From IMG/VR virus record IMGVR_UViG_3300030012_002336, positions 1 to 64,000 of that record: a stretch of 64,000 bases of DNA; one strand, 5' to 3'. Below, one piece after another: positions 50,701 to 60,300 of the stretch. This stretch comes from a virus. Within the stretch, counting starts at the first letter, position 1, and every line of letters starts with the position of its first letter. A model generated the notes under the pieces. The model was not told the DNA's origin and searched no databases. It saw only the letters and a list, made by a program, of their open reading frames with translations. Position numbers and translations under genes: made by a program.

Positions 50701-53700
50701 TAATACCACCTTCTACTCTAGCACCCACAGTAGCCATGTTTAAGCCAAAAGCAGCAACAGTTTCTTGATTATCTACAAGTCTATCTTTTAATACTTTAAG
50801 ATCCTCTACAGTAAAGAACTCAGGTAAGATGGTTTCCATCTCACTTATAAAGTCTTCTCTATTTACTGCTTGTAAGCCATCTAATAGCTCACCTCTTTCT
50901 AATACTTTATTTGCAACATCATCACCTAAATTGTCAAATCTTTTTAACTGTCTCTCTAATTCTATTCTCTCTGTGTCAAGCTTAATTACTCTAGGATCTT
51001 TTAATACAGCCTCGTCTAATTTTTTATGTAGAGTAACCGCTTTTATATTTGGATTTTCAGATTTTATTAGCTCTACTTTCTCTAGTTTTAACTCTTTAAC
51101 CAGATCTGTATACTGTTCAGTAATATCATCAAGTTTGTTTTGTATTCTTTCTTCTTCAGTCATATTATCTTCATATGACTCTAATAAAATATCTTGCATT
51201 TCAATATTATCATCTATTTCTGTTTCTCTTAATAAACGTATAAACTTCTCATTAGAATCATTATTATTAACTTGTTTATTATCTAAATATTGATGAACTT
51301 GATTTACAAAATTAATATCTACTTCACTATACTCATACATCTGACCATCTAACATATTAGCAAGATCATCTATTGCAGCAGCATATTTTTCAGCTATGTT
51401 ATCAGTAAGTTCAGTGATATTATCTTCTGTTTGTTTATTTTCTTGATTAGCTCCTTCATCTACAACCTTATTCTTTGGAACATTATCTGATGGTTTCATA
51501 GCTACAGCTTGTTCTCTAGAAGATTTTATACCTGTGCTCTCTAGTGTAATATTTAAACCTCTACCTCTTCTTATATTTCTAACCACCTCTGCAGTAACTA
51601 AACTATTTAACTCATTATTTAATTGATCTACAGTAAGGTCTTTATCTAAATTCTTTACAAAATTATCTAAGGTTAATTTAAAATTTTGTATAGGTCTATA
51701 ATTTTCATATCCCTTGATATTCTTTCCATTTTTAATAAAGTAGTCCTGGACTTGCTTAAATCCTTTATTTACTTGATCTAAAAACTCTTGCATTGTTTTA
51801 GCCTCAGCAAGTAATTTGTTTGCCTCTTTGTTAAACATAACCTTAGCTCTACCTTTCTTACCTACACTCTCATCTATCAAATTTCTATATGTTACTTGGA
51901 TGTATCCATTTTCATTAAATTCTATACCAATAATAGTACCTGGATCATATTCTATATAAAAATCTCTTTGTAGTTTATTATTAAATTCAGCAATAGGCTG
52001 TAAGTCTTTAACACTTTCATCAGTATTTCTATCTGCATCAATCTTTTGTTGCATTTCTTTTATCTCAGTAAATACTTCATCTAGCTTACTTACTTCTTGC
52101 TTCATAGGTCTTAGCCTAAAAAAGGTTATAGTTCCATTAGGTTCTTTTACCGCCATAGAATATCTACCTATAGGCACATCTGCAAGAGTAGTATTAGAAT
52201 TACCATTATTAAAATTATTCTTAATATATTCTACTAACTCTCTTTGAATCTCTGAACGTGCATTGCCCTCTGCAGTAGTATAGTAATCAAAAGTTGGAGT
52301 AATCTTACCCTCACTATATGTGTTATATTTATCTATAATAAAAATTTGATTATTTATTTTAGTGTATTTAAGATTTTCAAGTAAATTTTGTGCAGGCTTA
52401 TTGTTAACTTGATATCCTGGACTACCTGCAGTTGCTTGTACATTTATAGGAACTGATGATAATGGTACATCTACAGTATTTTTATCACCTAATTTAGATC
52501 TTAGCAGATCGTTTATTTCTATTAGTGTTTGATAATTACTTTGAATTTGTTTATAAGCGTTTGGATTACCTTCGGTTATAAATAATTTTTCTGCTTGTAA
52601 TGCATTTATGGTAGAACCATTAATAATTTTACCATTATCTAATAATGTTACCAAACCTAAATTTCTTAACTTAGCAATAGGTTGATTATCTAAAACTAGA
52701 GTAACCTCAAACTCATTCATACCAAAGGCAAGATCATTATTTGGTTTATTCTTTTTATCAAAATTATTGTTCTTATCAAACTCTGGAAACTTAACTTCAC
52801 CCTTTTCTGCCCTCTTTAATGTTTCTTGATACTTTTCATATTGAGGATTTCTATCTATTGTTAATATAGCATTATTAAGTTTTTCTTGTGTTGTTGTGCT
52901 AAGCACTCTTTCAAATGCTAGTTGTGCCTCAGTAGTAGAAAGTGTTTCTGCATTAGGATCTACAAACTTACCAAACTTCACAAAACCTGGGTTAAAAGGG
53001 TAGAACTTTACTCCATTATCTATAGGAATCTTTTTAATTGATTCAGATATAGGTCTATCAGTTTTACCTATAATAGTCCACTCTTGATCAGTCCAATCTT
53101 TTTTAGTTTTAATAAAGTCTTTTCTCTTCTTAGAATATGGTTTACCTATATCTTCACTATGTACTATATATAAATTTTTATTTTTATTAAATGTACTCTC
53201 TGTTGATCTTACAATCCATACATTCTTAGGATCTCCTTTTCTTACAAGTCTATCACCTGTTTGAAAAGTTTCTCCAAATAAATCTTCAATTACAAAAGGA
53301 TTTATAGGACTATACTCATTAATTCTTTTAGCTGCCAACTTTGCTTGATCTAAAGTTTTATATGAACCTATATCATCTGGTGATATATCTTTTATTCTAC
53401 CAAAAATATTATTTCCACTAGCATCAACAACAGCATAAATAAATCTATCTTGCTTGCCAGTCTCAGATATTCTTGTTTGCTTTATGAAGATACCGTCATA
53501 AGCTGTGTCTTTTATTTCAATATTATCTGATTCTGTAGGTACATCTTCTTTAGTAGCTTTTTTATTAAACTCAACTGTAGATACAAATCTTAACTCTGTT
53601 TCATATTTTTCAATTATATCAAATACAACTAACTTATTGTTTGGATCAACAATCCAATTATCAAAATCCCTAGCCCCTGTTTTTTTATAGTTTTCACTCT

Positions 53701-56700
53701 GTTTATATTTTTGAAATAAATCATATCTTGCACCAAGTATTTGAAAACCACCATCACCTAGTGCTAGCTTCTTTTTTTTCCAATCTGAATAATCTAAAGA
53801 TGGTCTATCTGAATTTGCATATAAAGCATAAATATCTTTCATTAAGGTTTGAGTAGATTTATTATCAGAATAAAAATTATCTCTTGCAACAACTGCTGCT
53901 GTTATTTCTTCAGAGTTAACTGTATCCTCTTCAGGAATAGTAACTTCTTCATCTTTTAAAGACTGCTGATAAGGATCTGTTTCTGATTGTAAACTTGTTA
54001 ATTCCTCTTCTACTGTAGTACTTTCTTCTTCAGTGACCTCTTCTTTAGTTGTATTTGTTTTAGCTAGAAGCTCTTTATATGAATTTTCTAATTTTTTTAT
54101 TTCTGCCATTTCAGCCATGTCTTCTGTAATAACACCTTTATCAAAACCAAAATATTCAGTAGGCAATTTATTCTCTTTAATAAAAGCTTCTACTTGTTCT
54201 GGAACAGGTTGTACTTGACTTAGACCTTGGATATCACCTAATTTAGATAATTGATTTAAAAATGTCCTTTGAGCATCAGTTATTATAGTTTTGTTAACTC
54301 TTCTTATAGTTGCATTCTCACCTGTATATTTATTATACATAGCTTTATGTACAATAGCCATCTCTTGAGCAAACCTTTCTGCATTAATAGGATTAGCAAA
54401 AAAGTTTATAGCATCATTATATCTTTTAGATTGAATATCTAAAGTTGTAAAATCTATAATTTTATCTATATTTTCTGAAAGATTTGCATTAGCCACAGTA
54501 CCTTGTCTATAGAAAGCAATCTTTTGAAAGTATTGTGCTATTAAATCTTTTAATTTATTAACAGGACCTTGAGGTAAATCACTAACATCTAAACCTGACT
54601 TCAAAGCTTGTACATTTATTGGATCAAATAAAATAGGTTTTATTTTTTCTAGTAAATCTAACTTTGCTTTTTTAAAATCTAAATCTTCTTTTGTTTCAGG
54701 AGTAACCTCAGTATTTGCCAAAGTTTCTTTTAAAAATAAAATCTCTTTAGCCATAGATCTTTCTGATAATAAAACATCTAATTCAGAAGCCTCTAAATTA
54801 GTCACAACCGGAACCTGAGTTAATGATTGCAATATATCTGCTTTTCTTTTTACATAATTTTTAAAAGAGTCTCCAGCAAATAAAGCCATATCTCTCATAA
54901 ACTCCCAACCTTGATAATTAAAATATGCAGCATTATACTCATCAGAACCTGGTTCAAATTGCGTATATAAATATGGATTAGGTAATCTATTATCTAGTCT
55001 AAGTTTTTCTTTCTTTAAGACTTTAGCATTTTCAATTGCTTCATCTAATCTTTTTCTTATTTTTACAGGATCTGCATTTTTATCATCTACAATATTTACT
55101 ATCTCTTGATCATCTAATTGTTTATAGCTTTCCATTTGATCTATAAAAACTTGATGATTTCTATTTTTAATATTTGCATTAATTGCATTGAACATCATCT
55201 TATGCACAGTATCAAAATACTTTTTTACTTTACCCTCAGTTGTGTATTGAAATGCTAATTTATCTGCTAAAATTTGTGAAGTAGCATCCATTGTTTGTGG
55301 ATGATAAAAATTAACAACATCATTATAAATGCTATTGTCCATATCAGCTTGAGCTCTTCTATATTTATCTGTATTCTTTTTTATATCAGCATAGTCTTTA
55401 TTAACTTTTGTATTAACATAATCAGGAATTGCATTAAATACTATAGATTGAGGTATTGCTGTTGCACCTCTCATAAAAAAACCAGATAAGAATACTTTTA
55501 AACCTTGTGGTGACCATTGTTTTTCTATTCCTTTTTGTGCATATTTAGAATACTCTTGTGGTGAAGAAAGTAAATTTTTAACTTCAGTAGATAATTGATC
55601 CATGGGAGACTTACCAATACTCATTCTATTTGCATTCTCCCAAATATTATCTGTTAAGCCCATAGCCTTTTTTACTTCTGCGTAAGGCATACTACTAAAC
55701 ATCTCCTCATAATATGCACTAATACCATCAGCAATTGCTTCTTGTGATACTTCTTGAACACCTTCTGGTATACCTAATAATGTAAATCTCAATGCACCCC
55801 CAGCTAAGCCTTTTGCAATACCTCCAGGTCCAGCAGCTTTTATGTTTTTTAAAAAACCTTTAACACCTTGCTTCTTAGCAGCTACAGCTACAATAGGTTT
55901 TCCTGGAGTTCCTGGTTTGAACGCCCTACCTGCAGCAGTTCTTATTGTAGAACCCCTTGCTCCATCTACACCTGTCTCTATTGCATCACCTGTTAGCCTA
56001 CGGAAACCTCTCATTGCTGTTCCAATAAGAAGTTTATTACTTAAATATATAAGTGGAAAGTTATTAAACAAAGTCTTTAATCCTGCTCTCTTACCTGCTT
56101 CTACAGTTGTTAACATTTCATCAGGTGTCAAAGGTCTACCTAGTTTCTCTTCTTCTATTTTCTTTGTTGCTTCTTGTACTCTTAATTCTTCTATACCAGC
56201 TTCCATTTTTGACTCTGCTAAAGCTAAGTTTATTGATCTAAGATCTCTATAAAAACCACCAAATGTTCTTTGTATTTTTGCAAGTTGTGATAAATTATCA
56301 CCAACACTTGCTGCAGATTTTAAACTAGCAAAAGCTCTCATTGTTTCAGGAGCAAAAAAGTTTGCTAAACCTCTACCAGCACCTGCAAACCCTGCTTTAC
56401 TTGCTTGAAAAAAGTTTTTTGCATTTTTAACATTATTTAATGTTTGACTAAAATTTGAAATTTGAGATGTGTATCTTCTAGTATCTGCAGCAATAGATGG
56501 AATTTTTCTTAATCTATCAATATTTCTAGCAGTGCCAGCAGCTTTAGTAGATAAACTACCACCTCCTGTAAATGGAGCTGTTACTGCAGCTGCTCCCCAC
56601 AATGTTAATTCTTCTGCAGCTATACCTCCTATTATACCAAATGTATATGCACTATTAACAAAAAAATCATTAATATGACCTTTCATAGTACCTGGATTAT

Positions 56701-57388
56701 TTGTCATGCCTATTCTCATATTATCAGTTAAGGCCCTAGCACCTTGAAAGTCAGATATAAAAGGTTCTCCATAAAACATATCTTTTATTGATCTTATACT
56801 TGAACCCATAGCAGGACCAAATATACCTTTAAATGCACCCCAACTTCTAGCCAGTTCCTCTTGATTAGTCATATTTTGATTATAATATCTTTCATTATCA
56901 CCAAAAGGATTAAAACCTAATCTTGAAAATGCAGGAGTTGAATAATATCTATCTAAATTAGTTGCCTGTGTATTAAGTTTTAAAGAGTGTGTATAGTTAG
57001 GAGTTAAACTATCTTCAAAACCAACTGATCCATCAATTATCTGACGGTATCTTGCTTCTCTTTGTTGTACATCAGTGCCTTGAAAATCACCAAGTGACTC
57101 AGTATATGGGTTAAAATTTGGCGTTACTTTCCCAGGATAAGGATTACTCATACTATTATTAGGACCAAAGAATGGAACAAACTGAGTAAACTCTTTTGCT
57201 TCTTCTATTAGCATTTCAGTTGCTGGATCTATAGGTCCAACATTACCAAATTCAAAAGCATCAGATGCCATTTTTTGAAATGTATCTATTGGAGGTAAAT
57301 CAACTCTAGCGTCTTGAAAATTAACATCAGGCTGCTCAAATGAATCCCCTAAGAGATTGTTATCTGTTAAGTTTATTTTTTCTGACAT
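41711..57388 (-). CDS. Giant protein (5225 aa): RNA-polymerase-like DxDxD motif and zincin domain
   Basis: This is the largest gene in the window. HEAGH (residues 2241-2245; bases 50654-50668), with EEFIWDNF about 65 residues later as third ligand, marks a zinc metallopeptidase domain. GRDLDIDQVY (D3931, D3933, D3935; bases 45584-45598) is a DxDxD motif like that of the double-psi beta-barrel RNA polymerases of crAss-like phages. The N-terminus (FSRLGFNPFGDNERYYN) resembles crAss-like virion proteins. I infer a virion-packaged polyprotein that is injected and perhaps self-cleaved, carrying the RNA polymerase for early genes. Its length is exceptional. Confidence 0.82.
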   Translation of the reverse strand: MSEKINLTDNNLLGDSFEQPDVNFQDARVDLPPIDTFQKMASDAFEFGNVGPIDPATEMLIEEAKEFTQFVPFFGPNNSMSNPYPGKVTPNFNPYTESLGDFQGTDVQQREARYRQIIDGSVGFEDSLTPNYTHSLKLNTQATNLDRYYSTPAFSRLGFNPFGDNERYYNQNMTNQEELARSWGAFKGIFGPAMGSSIRSIKDMFYGEPFISDFQGARALTDNMRIGMTNNPGTMKGHINDFFVNSAYTFGIIGGIAAEELTLWGAAAVTAPFTGGGSLSTKAAGTARNIDRLRKIPSIAADTRRYTSQISNFSQTLNNVKNAKNFFQASKAGFAGAGRGLANFFAPETMRAFASLKSAASVGDNLSQLAKIQRTFGGFYRDLRSINLALAESKMEAGIEELRVQEATKKIEEEKLGRPLTPDEMLTTVEAGKRAGLKTLFNNFPLIYLSNKLLIGTAMRGFRRLTGDAIETGVDGARGSTIRTAAGRAFKPGTPGKPIVAVAAKKQGVKGFLKNIKAAGPGGIAKGLAGGALRFTLLGIPEGVQEVSQEAIADGISAYYEEMFSSMPYAEVKKAMGLTDNIWENANRMSIGKSPMDQLSTEVKNLLSSPQEYSKYAQKGIEKQWSPQGLKVFLSGFFMRGATAIPQSIVFNAIPDYVNTKVNKDYADIKKNTDKYRRAQADMDNSIYNDVVNFYHPQTMDATSQILADKLAFQYTTEGKVKKYFDTVHKMMFNAINANIKNRNHQVFIDQMESYKQLDDQEIVNIVDDKNADPVKIRKRLDEAIENAKVLKKEKLRLDNRLPNPYLYTQFEPGSDEYNAAYFNYQGWEFMRDMALFAGDSFKNYVKRKADILQSLTQVPVVTNLEASELDVLLSERSMAKEILFLKETLANTEVTPETKEDLDFKKAKLDLLEKIKPILFDPINVQALKSGLDVSDLPQGPVNKLKDLIAQYFQKIAFYRQGTVANANLSENIDKIIDFTTLDIQSKRYNDAINFFANPINAERFAQEMAIVHKAMYNKYTGENATIRRVNKTIITDAQRTFLNQLSKLGDIQGLSQVQPVPEQVEAFIKENKLPTEYFGFDKGVITEDMAEMAEIKKLENSYKELLAKTNTTKEEVTEEESTTVEEELTSLQSETDPYQQSLKDEEVTIPEEDTVNSEEITAAVVARDNFYSDNKSTQTLMKDIYALYANSDRPSLDYSDWKKKKLALGDGGFQILGARYDLFQKYKQSENYKKTGARDFDNWIVDPNNKLVVFDIIEKYETELRFVSTVEFNKKATKEDVPTESDNIEIKDTAYDGIFIKQTRISETGKQDRFIYAVVDASGNNIFGRIKDISPDDIGSYKTLDQAKLAAKRINEYSPINPFVIEDLFGETFQTGDRLVRKGDPKNVWIVRSTESTFNKNKNLYIVHSEDIGKPYSKKRKDFIKTKKDWTDQEWTIIGKTDRPISESIKKIPIDNGVKFYPFNPGFVKFGKFVDPNAETLSTTEAQLAFERVLSTTTQEKLNNAILTIDRNPQYEKYQETLKRAEKGEVKFPEFDKNNNFDKKNKPNNDLAFGMNEFEVTLVLDNQPIAKLRNLGLVTLLDNGKIINGSTINALQAEKLFITEGNPNAYKQIQSNYQTLIEINDLLRSKLGDKNTVDVPLSSVPINVQATAGSPGYQVNNKPAQNLLENLKYTKINNQIFIIDKYNTYSEGKITPTFDYYTTAEGNARSEIQRELVEYIKNNFNNGNSNTTLADVPIGRYSMAVKEPNGTITFFRLRPMKQEVSKLDEVFTEIKEMQQKIDADRNTDESVKDLQPIAEFNNKLQRDFYIEYDPGTIIGIEFNENGYIQVTYRNLIDESVGKKGRAKVMFNKEANKLLAEAKTMQEFLDQVNKGFKQVQDYFIKNGKNIKGYENYRPIQNFKLTLDNFVKNLDKDLTVDQLNNELNSLVTAEVVRNIRRGRGLNITLESTGIKSSREQAVAMKPSDNVPKNKVVDEGANQENKQTEDNITELTDNIAEKYAAAIDDLANMLDGQMYEYSEVDINFVNQVHQYLDNKQVNNNDSNEKFIRLLRETEIDDNIEMQDILLESYEDNMTEEERIQNKLDDITEQYTDLVKELKLEKVELIKSENPNIKAVTLHKKLDEAVLKDPRVIKLDTERIELERQLKRFDNLGDDVANKVLERGELLDGLQAVNREDFISEMETILPEFFTVEDLKVLKDRLVDNQETVAAFGLNMATVGARVEGGIIYLPEVTQFAYHEAGHGVWRLLLTDEQQQGYIKEEKSKYLKQLKADGKNLKDEITNWKLEDYARVRATDKQATDRLVEEFIWDNFQDYANKKKTFTGKIVIFFKKVLDFIRGLFRTKSPFDIQALYDKILSGGFKYADIVDNQFTRPETSAYAVGVNRLAFKNIRNGSKRLFIKRDDGTTIRKSVNTYFDPNMQNQLVANIARIYNDYIENITGPYNPLNILENAVADYIETYNPTVLQEELSPEDYINQEKQIKDVYASLLQTRPFSVRGDIINAVSTYLRGMDVIIERTSDQVIEPGVGTNNIKSIAEYEKSQDEIGGLKSFSQYMRNLIATTTYTSKDMFGRSVVQTVHFQTGYEGLMKATSDAFTEVDVLESLVRFSNDSEQTFAIVERVLDKIGLTRQDIMQDGFTIPKQIQNPLFYQDFINHFKNQTRVDYSYDQLDQETGALQIMSATKKDDANQTMERWNNAFAARYPELKNNAQFRSEAVGALKDLTKLMGRKSITDKVLEEKISTAAGSIQSEIFRTTGINFTPGFLRYAILSNIQSPNTNQRKFLRQFGRLETVTATDINAIIAGLNKTDANNQSIPVLFTKYTDAFLQGKNIEETSEKDPGSAGRFARLGRIDAAFNETVGASTHITPSGKRIYSQQLASVHMKLIRQLNDTNYLDNLKADPFYENELLVNSPDIRDMAENNELRISRVAGYKVGKFSRTDEGYYVMNNNLDVNRKPGVDASNFGGRDLIASVINGYFIDFVPQTGKLDLKEYREESDVGVRIARYATARIYPRILEANSTLDYINMPIVKTVEFKNGKSNITLETVDRVFDKIRAEAYEIQREYQERYQGGETFIPGDIQGYNDTENGRWRRFKKTREYFTLQKARLGIDKSFKAPYLNKVQQQGLEGLGTTVILRKSATAKKEGYPQGEKVLVKINEKNYSLDNLGAGSIDNFNYDEILEKLLGGEVKTSAVGLSKAFSFKRGNKTYYTDNATIRNFLKENSKDKYTVYYLDKLSEEQVSLFTESTDEFIEDDSIITGVEDLLVTKNPKTNELYTFNEALKETTFIQDVPATSLDQLKYQVRETLENKFTMFNDMIVNEDILKLVTTNISGNLNTSAGEPVAGTVIQDLNLVAGQQLHNLRQIFFNAYLNASTINKALLGNTNKSLADATVENKRNKQFAITGRDVAFETIAPEFGITHTMGKNSIAQVIFEDRKFKGMEETDGLIFATMKGAKYLNYGVGTSKAKLELINRIEQGEIINVSEILGSEGVNGLLSLGGQVQSEKFAYGDGKIYDKMSIMFLSDQIVGDPSTNFTTPSITNPEFFAIHENLKAIEANQEVVALATPASASKAEKSKVLSFEDISTLSETLSPKDLTNSITYLDANFMYQQQKQVAGKNTISNLKQMKIIVSSEQDNSADINVFGESMTLGKLRGIYNKVEGEKAKSSLLSKMNLIFTLDEAIVALEEARDLGKMTPDLQTFKDYAISSLEASQANNQMVELFKNSPDLNNSLTSTKFEQLFLTFFNSTFNERVPGFNTTLITNALGARVKRVKLIEDGIPVAWEVVRGYELKPSDQREALTLTRTGQPLNLKREDNITKEYLDQVLDKPLEVGDLFIDGLRGSVVKLNKDGSKSDLRYHEMIVAPQRSYMSQIKDDEVIPDEVGDLYTATVPAQDAHSAAYGKIVDFLPAWMASSGMISQSYMKRSGRDLDIDQVYNHEKDVYIKGGKIIEYGDGVPVDPNRSTKGVNNKSEDTLYEEYLNFVEREVQRSGSIYNLALRKYKRKNPGALEEEFKLLYEEDEVEVMWTEWLRENEDQTAPGWIAKESKLRFAKAEDFTYNKKEDEFGPKYIKVDISQEEILGALHQLNKPKSKEEYIDYKNKFKIEPYEAANNNILLDTKIALQSNPRMEAPSEYSSVGVANEPTSIDPLTDLLTNLESQVKSFANRKRIFDSSTDTDFLNDILRIYDSFHDGAKNIGSIVPQNLNFHIFSEYGLDLRDGSQFGKLVIDGQDYNEFTNPYILDPKNQNELIRRAFMGSAEITGMTDNAKYNIAYFLGLNKQALSTVANGVALGMPIRIPVMMVNHPTIKDVYRMYSSKIRNNEPANISKIIEKKIEAMTTDKPFLLENAATLRMSTEVLTEQLNAWEYVGGVKTLSKTFTGEVEVGSEAYEKLEEAELKVLQQFLTLERIKLATNKFIALPNFIDGIGSSTLDLERSLKSLDDLDINKSDSDFKNSSVPVDFRKFFGQINNIGGVKTQPYLTTLYRMASMINKVTPSVFISKTKPFEQITDIVLSHYKGAARSVESRGEIKKSIISYLTAKSFIHRLKTRGDGKRLVTLDNGIIYPEASENTPLIIMDVMRRLMKNNPDSYFLYDFLKPITYDNPNNKQMIDRIVANTWKTVPDAMMVEIGRDIANIYTKDEQNYQDMNHLLNYLLVKDGFTFARDSFINVMPPVMLKDIISAVSPAHSLLKSETLDDTRYREVFGATLNEITNQVVKSILLSHKNSFNLKVSRAGNARLALKEFKDESSLNYNIAAEDSRYKKDISLEEGLASGQIKAISTENKLYANAKKGHIIRIGTEGTPYEITDIIRLTKKQKRVKNFSSKFSILTGYTKEYYDAMSNTDSRLKGYLTLVKKTTEEVAEKQPAAVQGGAVQFDSGLGETYVNLFAKLGPAQDRKLKGRLIRKYEAQKKKQYGKQLSVEAFKKRLSLNKKQLKGKGFEVVNLTINNKDYDLIKFPLVRKIKTGSGKETTFITEVLTSVTVPKILDRGADQQTLMYNLKSETDGRVSEILGVNAIYTETESLGVDSATDIGDVFTSKRPAFSLLMENRKDRLENDIPMQEFMETDPTSLVEGLAEEDTNQLGQLGDAISATEQGFKNERGADVKPKEVKTTEEQGQLDIFKDFDFTAEELEEAQEELEIDLTGLKEDALEIPGEQNEDVKFLTEEYDKLTESEKQNIAVAENLGGLGVRSAEDLIALYQDPKQLYDTKEEFMEDIKKCKGK
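45584..45598 (-). other. DLDID motif, putative RNA polymerase active site
   Basis: Residues 3931-3935 of the giant protein. Three aspartates in D-x-D-x-D bind the catalytic magnesium in double-psi beta-barrel RNA polymerases. The surrounding RSGRDLDIDQVY fits the virion-polymerase form. A second barrel with conserved lysines was not identified by eye. Confidence 0.6.
50654..50668 (-). other. HEAGH zinc-metallopeptidase motif
   Basis: Residues 2241-2245 of the giant protein, in FAYHEAGHGVWRLLL. Two His and one Glu form the standard HExxH site. VEEFIWDNF at about 2306 supplies a plausible third zinc ligand. A self-processing protease within the polyprotein is suggested. Confidence 0.7.
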
Positions 57389-60300
57389 TATAAATTATTC
57401 TTTTTATATGCATTTTCATCAGCAATATTCTGTGTTGCTACATTAATCATATATTGTTCTAAAGCTGCTTTTAATTCAAGAATTTCATCAGCTCTATATA
57501 TTCTTTCATCTGGTATAATTTGAGCAGGAACTACTGCTAAAGCATCATCACTCCATTTATAGTCTTGAACCCTTGCTTTAAACTGACCACCTCCAATATG
57601 TTCTATAATAGCTGTACCAGCATTTGGTAATTGCATTTTATATATTTGCTCATCAGTAGTCATTATATATTTAGCTAATTGATCTACAGCATATGATGAA
57701 TCCATATTTCTATTTTGATCTAAATCTTTTCTCATATACATTACTATACCATTAGTCATAATCTTTTGATATGCTTCCAAACCATCTTTACTTAATTTAA
57801 CTTTATAATTACCTTGTAGTGTTTCTGCTGGTTCTCCAAATGATATTCCATCTTTATTTACAATTGCTCCAAGCATGTCTTCTATAATTGGTCCTGATTG
57901 TACATTAGGTTGTAATTTATATGCTGTAAAAGAATAGTCACCATCAGGCCCTAACTCATTAGATCCTGTCTTACTCCATGAAATATCAAAAATAGATCTT
58001 CTAGTATCATTCTTCTGAGCCATTAATAAATAATCTATCATTTGTTCCATAATTTGATTTGCAGCAATATTATTTTTGTCATTTATTAAAGCATTAACAT
58101 CAGCTCCAAAACCTGTTTCACTAGTTTTTGGTATACTAGCTTGCCAATCTTTACCAGGAACCCTACTTCTTAATACTTCAGCCATGTTTAAAAGAAAATG
58201 TGTTGCATCTGTAGGAACTCTTTCACCATCTACCATTTGATATTTAGCATATGTATTATCAAAATAAGCATCCATAATAGGATCTAACTTTACATCTTGC
58301 CCCATTTGTGGTAAATTGCCACTTATAAAATCTTTATAATTAAATGAATACTTACCAGGAGCATCACCTTCTCTCATTAGTATTTGTAAATTTTGTAGCA
58401 TACCTACATTATCAGCATCTGATAATCTTTCTTCTCCTTCTGCATTATCTGAACTACTTTCACCATCATAAATCTCATAAGCTAACTCTCTTAATGCTTC
58501 TATTTTTTCATCATTAGATTTTTCATCTCTTAAGAGACTCCCTATCATAGTACGTCTTGTGGCATATGGTGCAAAAACCCATGTACCAGGGTTATTATCA
58601 ATTCCCAAACCTAATGGAAATCCATCTCCCGAAGGTTGTTCCTCCCAAAAGAAAGATTGTGCAAGTAGTGGATTCTTTTCAAATATATCTATTTTGTCTC
58701 TATCATTAAAAGAATACTCTTTTGTAATTCTTCCAGGTTGAGCTTTTGTAGAAAACACAGCATATTTATGATTTTTATTTAAATAATCTAAAACATCCTG
58801 AATATTACCATCATTAGTTGCCATTGCTACTACTTGATCAGCAAAAGTTTCTTTATCTACAATTACATATGTACTATCACTATAATTATTATACCTACCT
58901 GAACCGTCAGTATTAGGTGATAATATTGAACTTATACTTTCTCCATTTAGTCCCATCTTTAATTGCTTTTCAGTCTGTACTAAAGGAGGAAAACCTTTTT
59001 GATTAACAGCATTGTCTGTTACATTCTCTGATTGTAAGTTTTTTAAAATTCTATTATATTCTTTTTCAGCATTTACAAATAACCCTTTTTCTACATCTAA
59101 TGCACCTAAGATATTTACAAGACTCATATAAGCTTGAGGCTTTTGATTAAATATAGGTGACCCAGAATTTAAAAGTATATCTTGTTCAATTATAGGGCCA
59201 TTAGGATCACCAGGTATTACACTTCTATATCCTGATGTTAATGTGCTATCTACTTTTGCTCTAAAGTGATTAACAAATGCATCTTTATTTGTTTCATTAA
59301 CAGCTAATGAATAGTCTTTTATCAAATCATCAACACTTCCAGTTTTATAAATTGTATCTGATCCAGTGGCTGTATTATTAACAACAGGATATCTAAACTG
59401 AGTTCCTAAACTATCAGGAACTACATATGGAGAATTTTGAAACTCATCTGACATTGAACCTATTTTTAAAATAAAGTCATTTGTTAATAGATCTATTTTG
59501 CTCATCTGATCATTTCTATCAATCTGCATTTTATCTAATATATTAAACTCTTGCTTTTCTATATTTTCTGCTAAGTCTTCATTATAATTTTTAAAATCAA
59601 ATGCTTTTGGTTTTGCATCTTTAAAGCTATCATATATAGATCCAGTAAGACCGTCTGCTATATTCTTTAAATCTTGACTATACTTTGCAGTTTTTCTAGC
59701 TTCTGCTCCTCTTAATGCTATTTCATTTAATCTATTTTGAGCTTTAAAACCTTCTAAAGCCCACTGAAAGTCTTGTTGTTTTTTTAACTTTGCTAATTCA
59801 TTAACTTTAAAAGTCTGTTTTGCACCAATTCTACTATAAGCACTTCCAGCTTCTTTTAACTTAGGTCCTACTGTTAATATACTATATGCTTGATATGCTG
59901 TTGATAAAAGTTTATCTAAATCATTAGCCGGTGCTTTTAATGTTTGTACTTGTCTTTGTATTAGATCTTTATTTTTTTTTGCTAAATCTAATTCAAATGC
60001 TTTTTGCATTATTATATTTTCAGAAGGGCTACCTGGTATTATATTATATTTTTGTTTATACTCTTCCCAACTTTTTTTCTCACCCTCTAAATTGTTTTCT
60101 AAAGACTCAGCCTCGGATAAATCCATTATTCCAGCATCTACAGCTTGATTTATATAATCTTGTGCCCAAAATTCATATGCATTTTGCTCACTACCATATT
60201 CTGCAATATTATCTGGATTAGTAGCAAAATTTCTTGCATTTACATATGCTTCTGTCTGCATACCTAATTGAACTTTAGGATCTGTAAGCATAGTATTTTT

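Noticed and set aside
50829-51293. Rightward 154-aa frame inside the giant gene
   Set aside because: Ser/Ile/Leu-rich antisense shadow with no leader or neighbours; the same holds for other rightward frames in 36000-63000.
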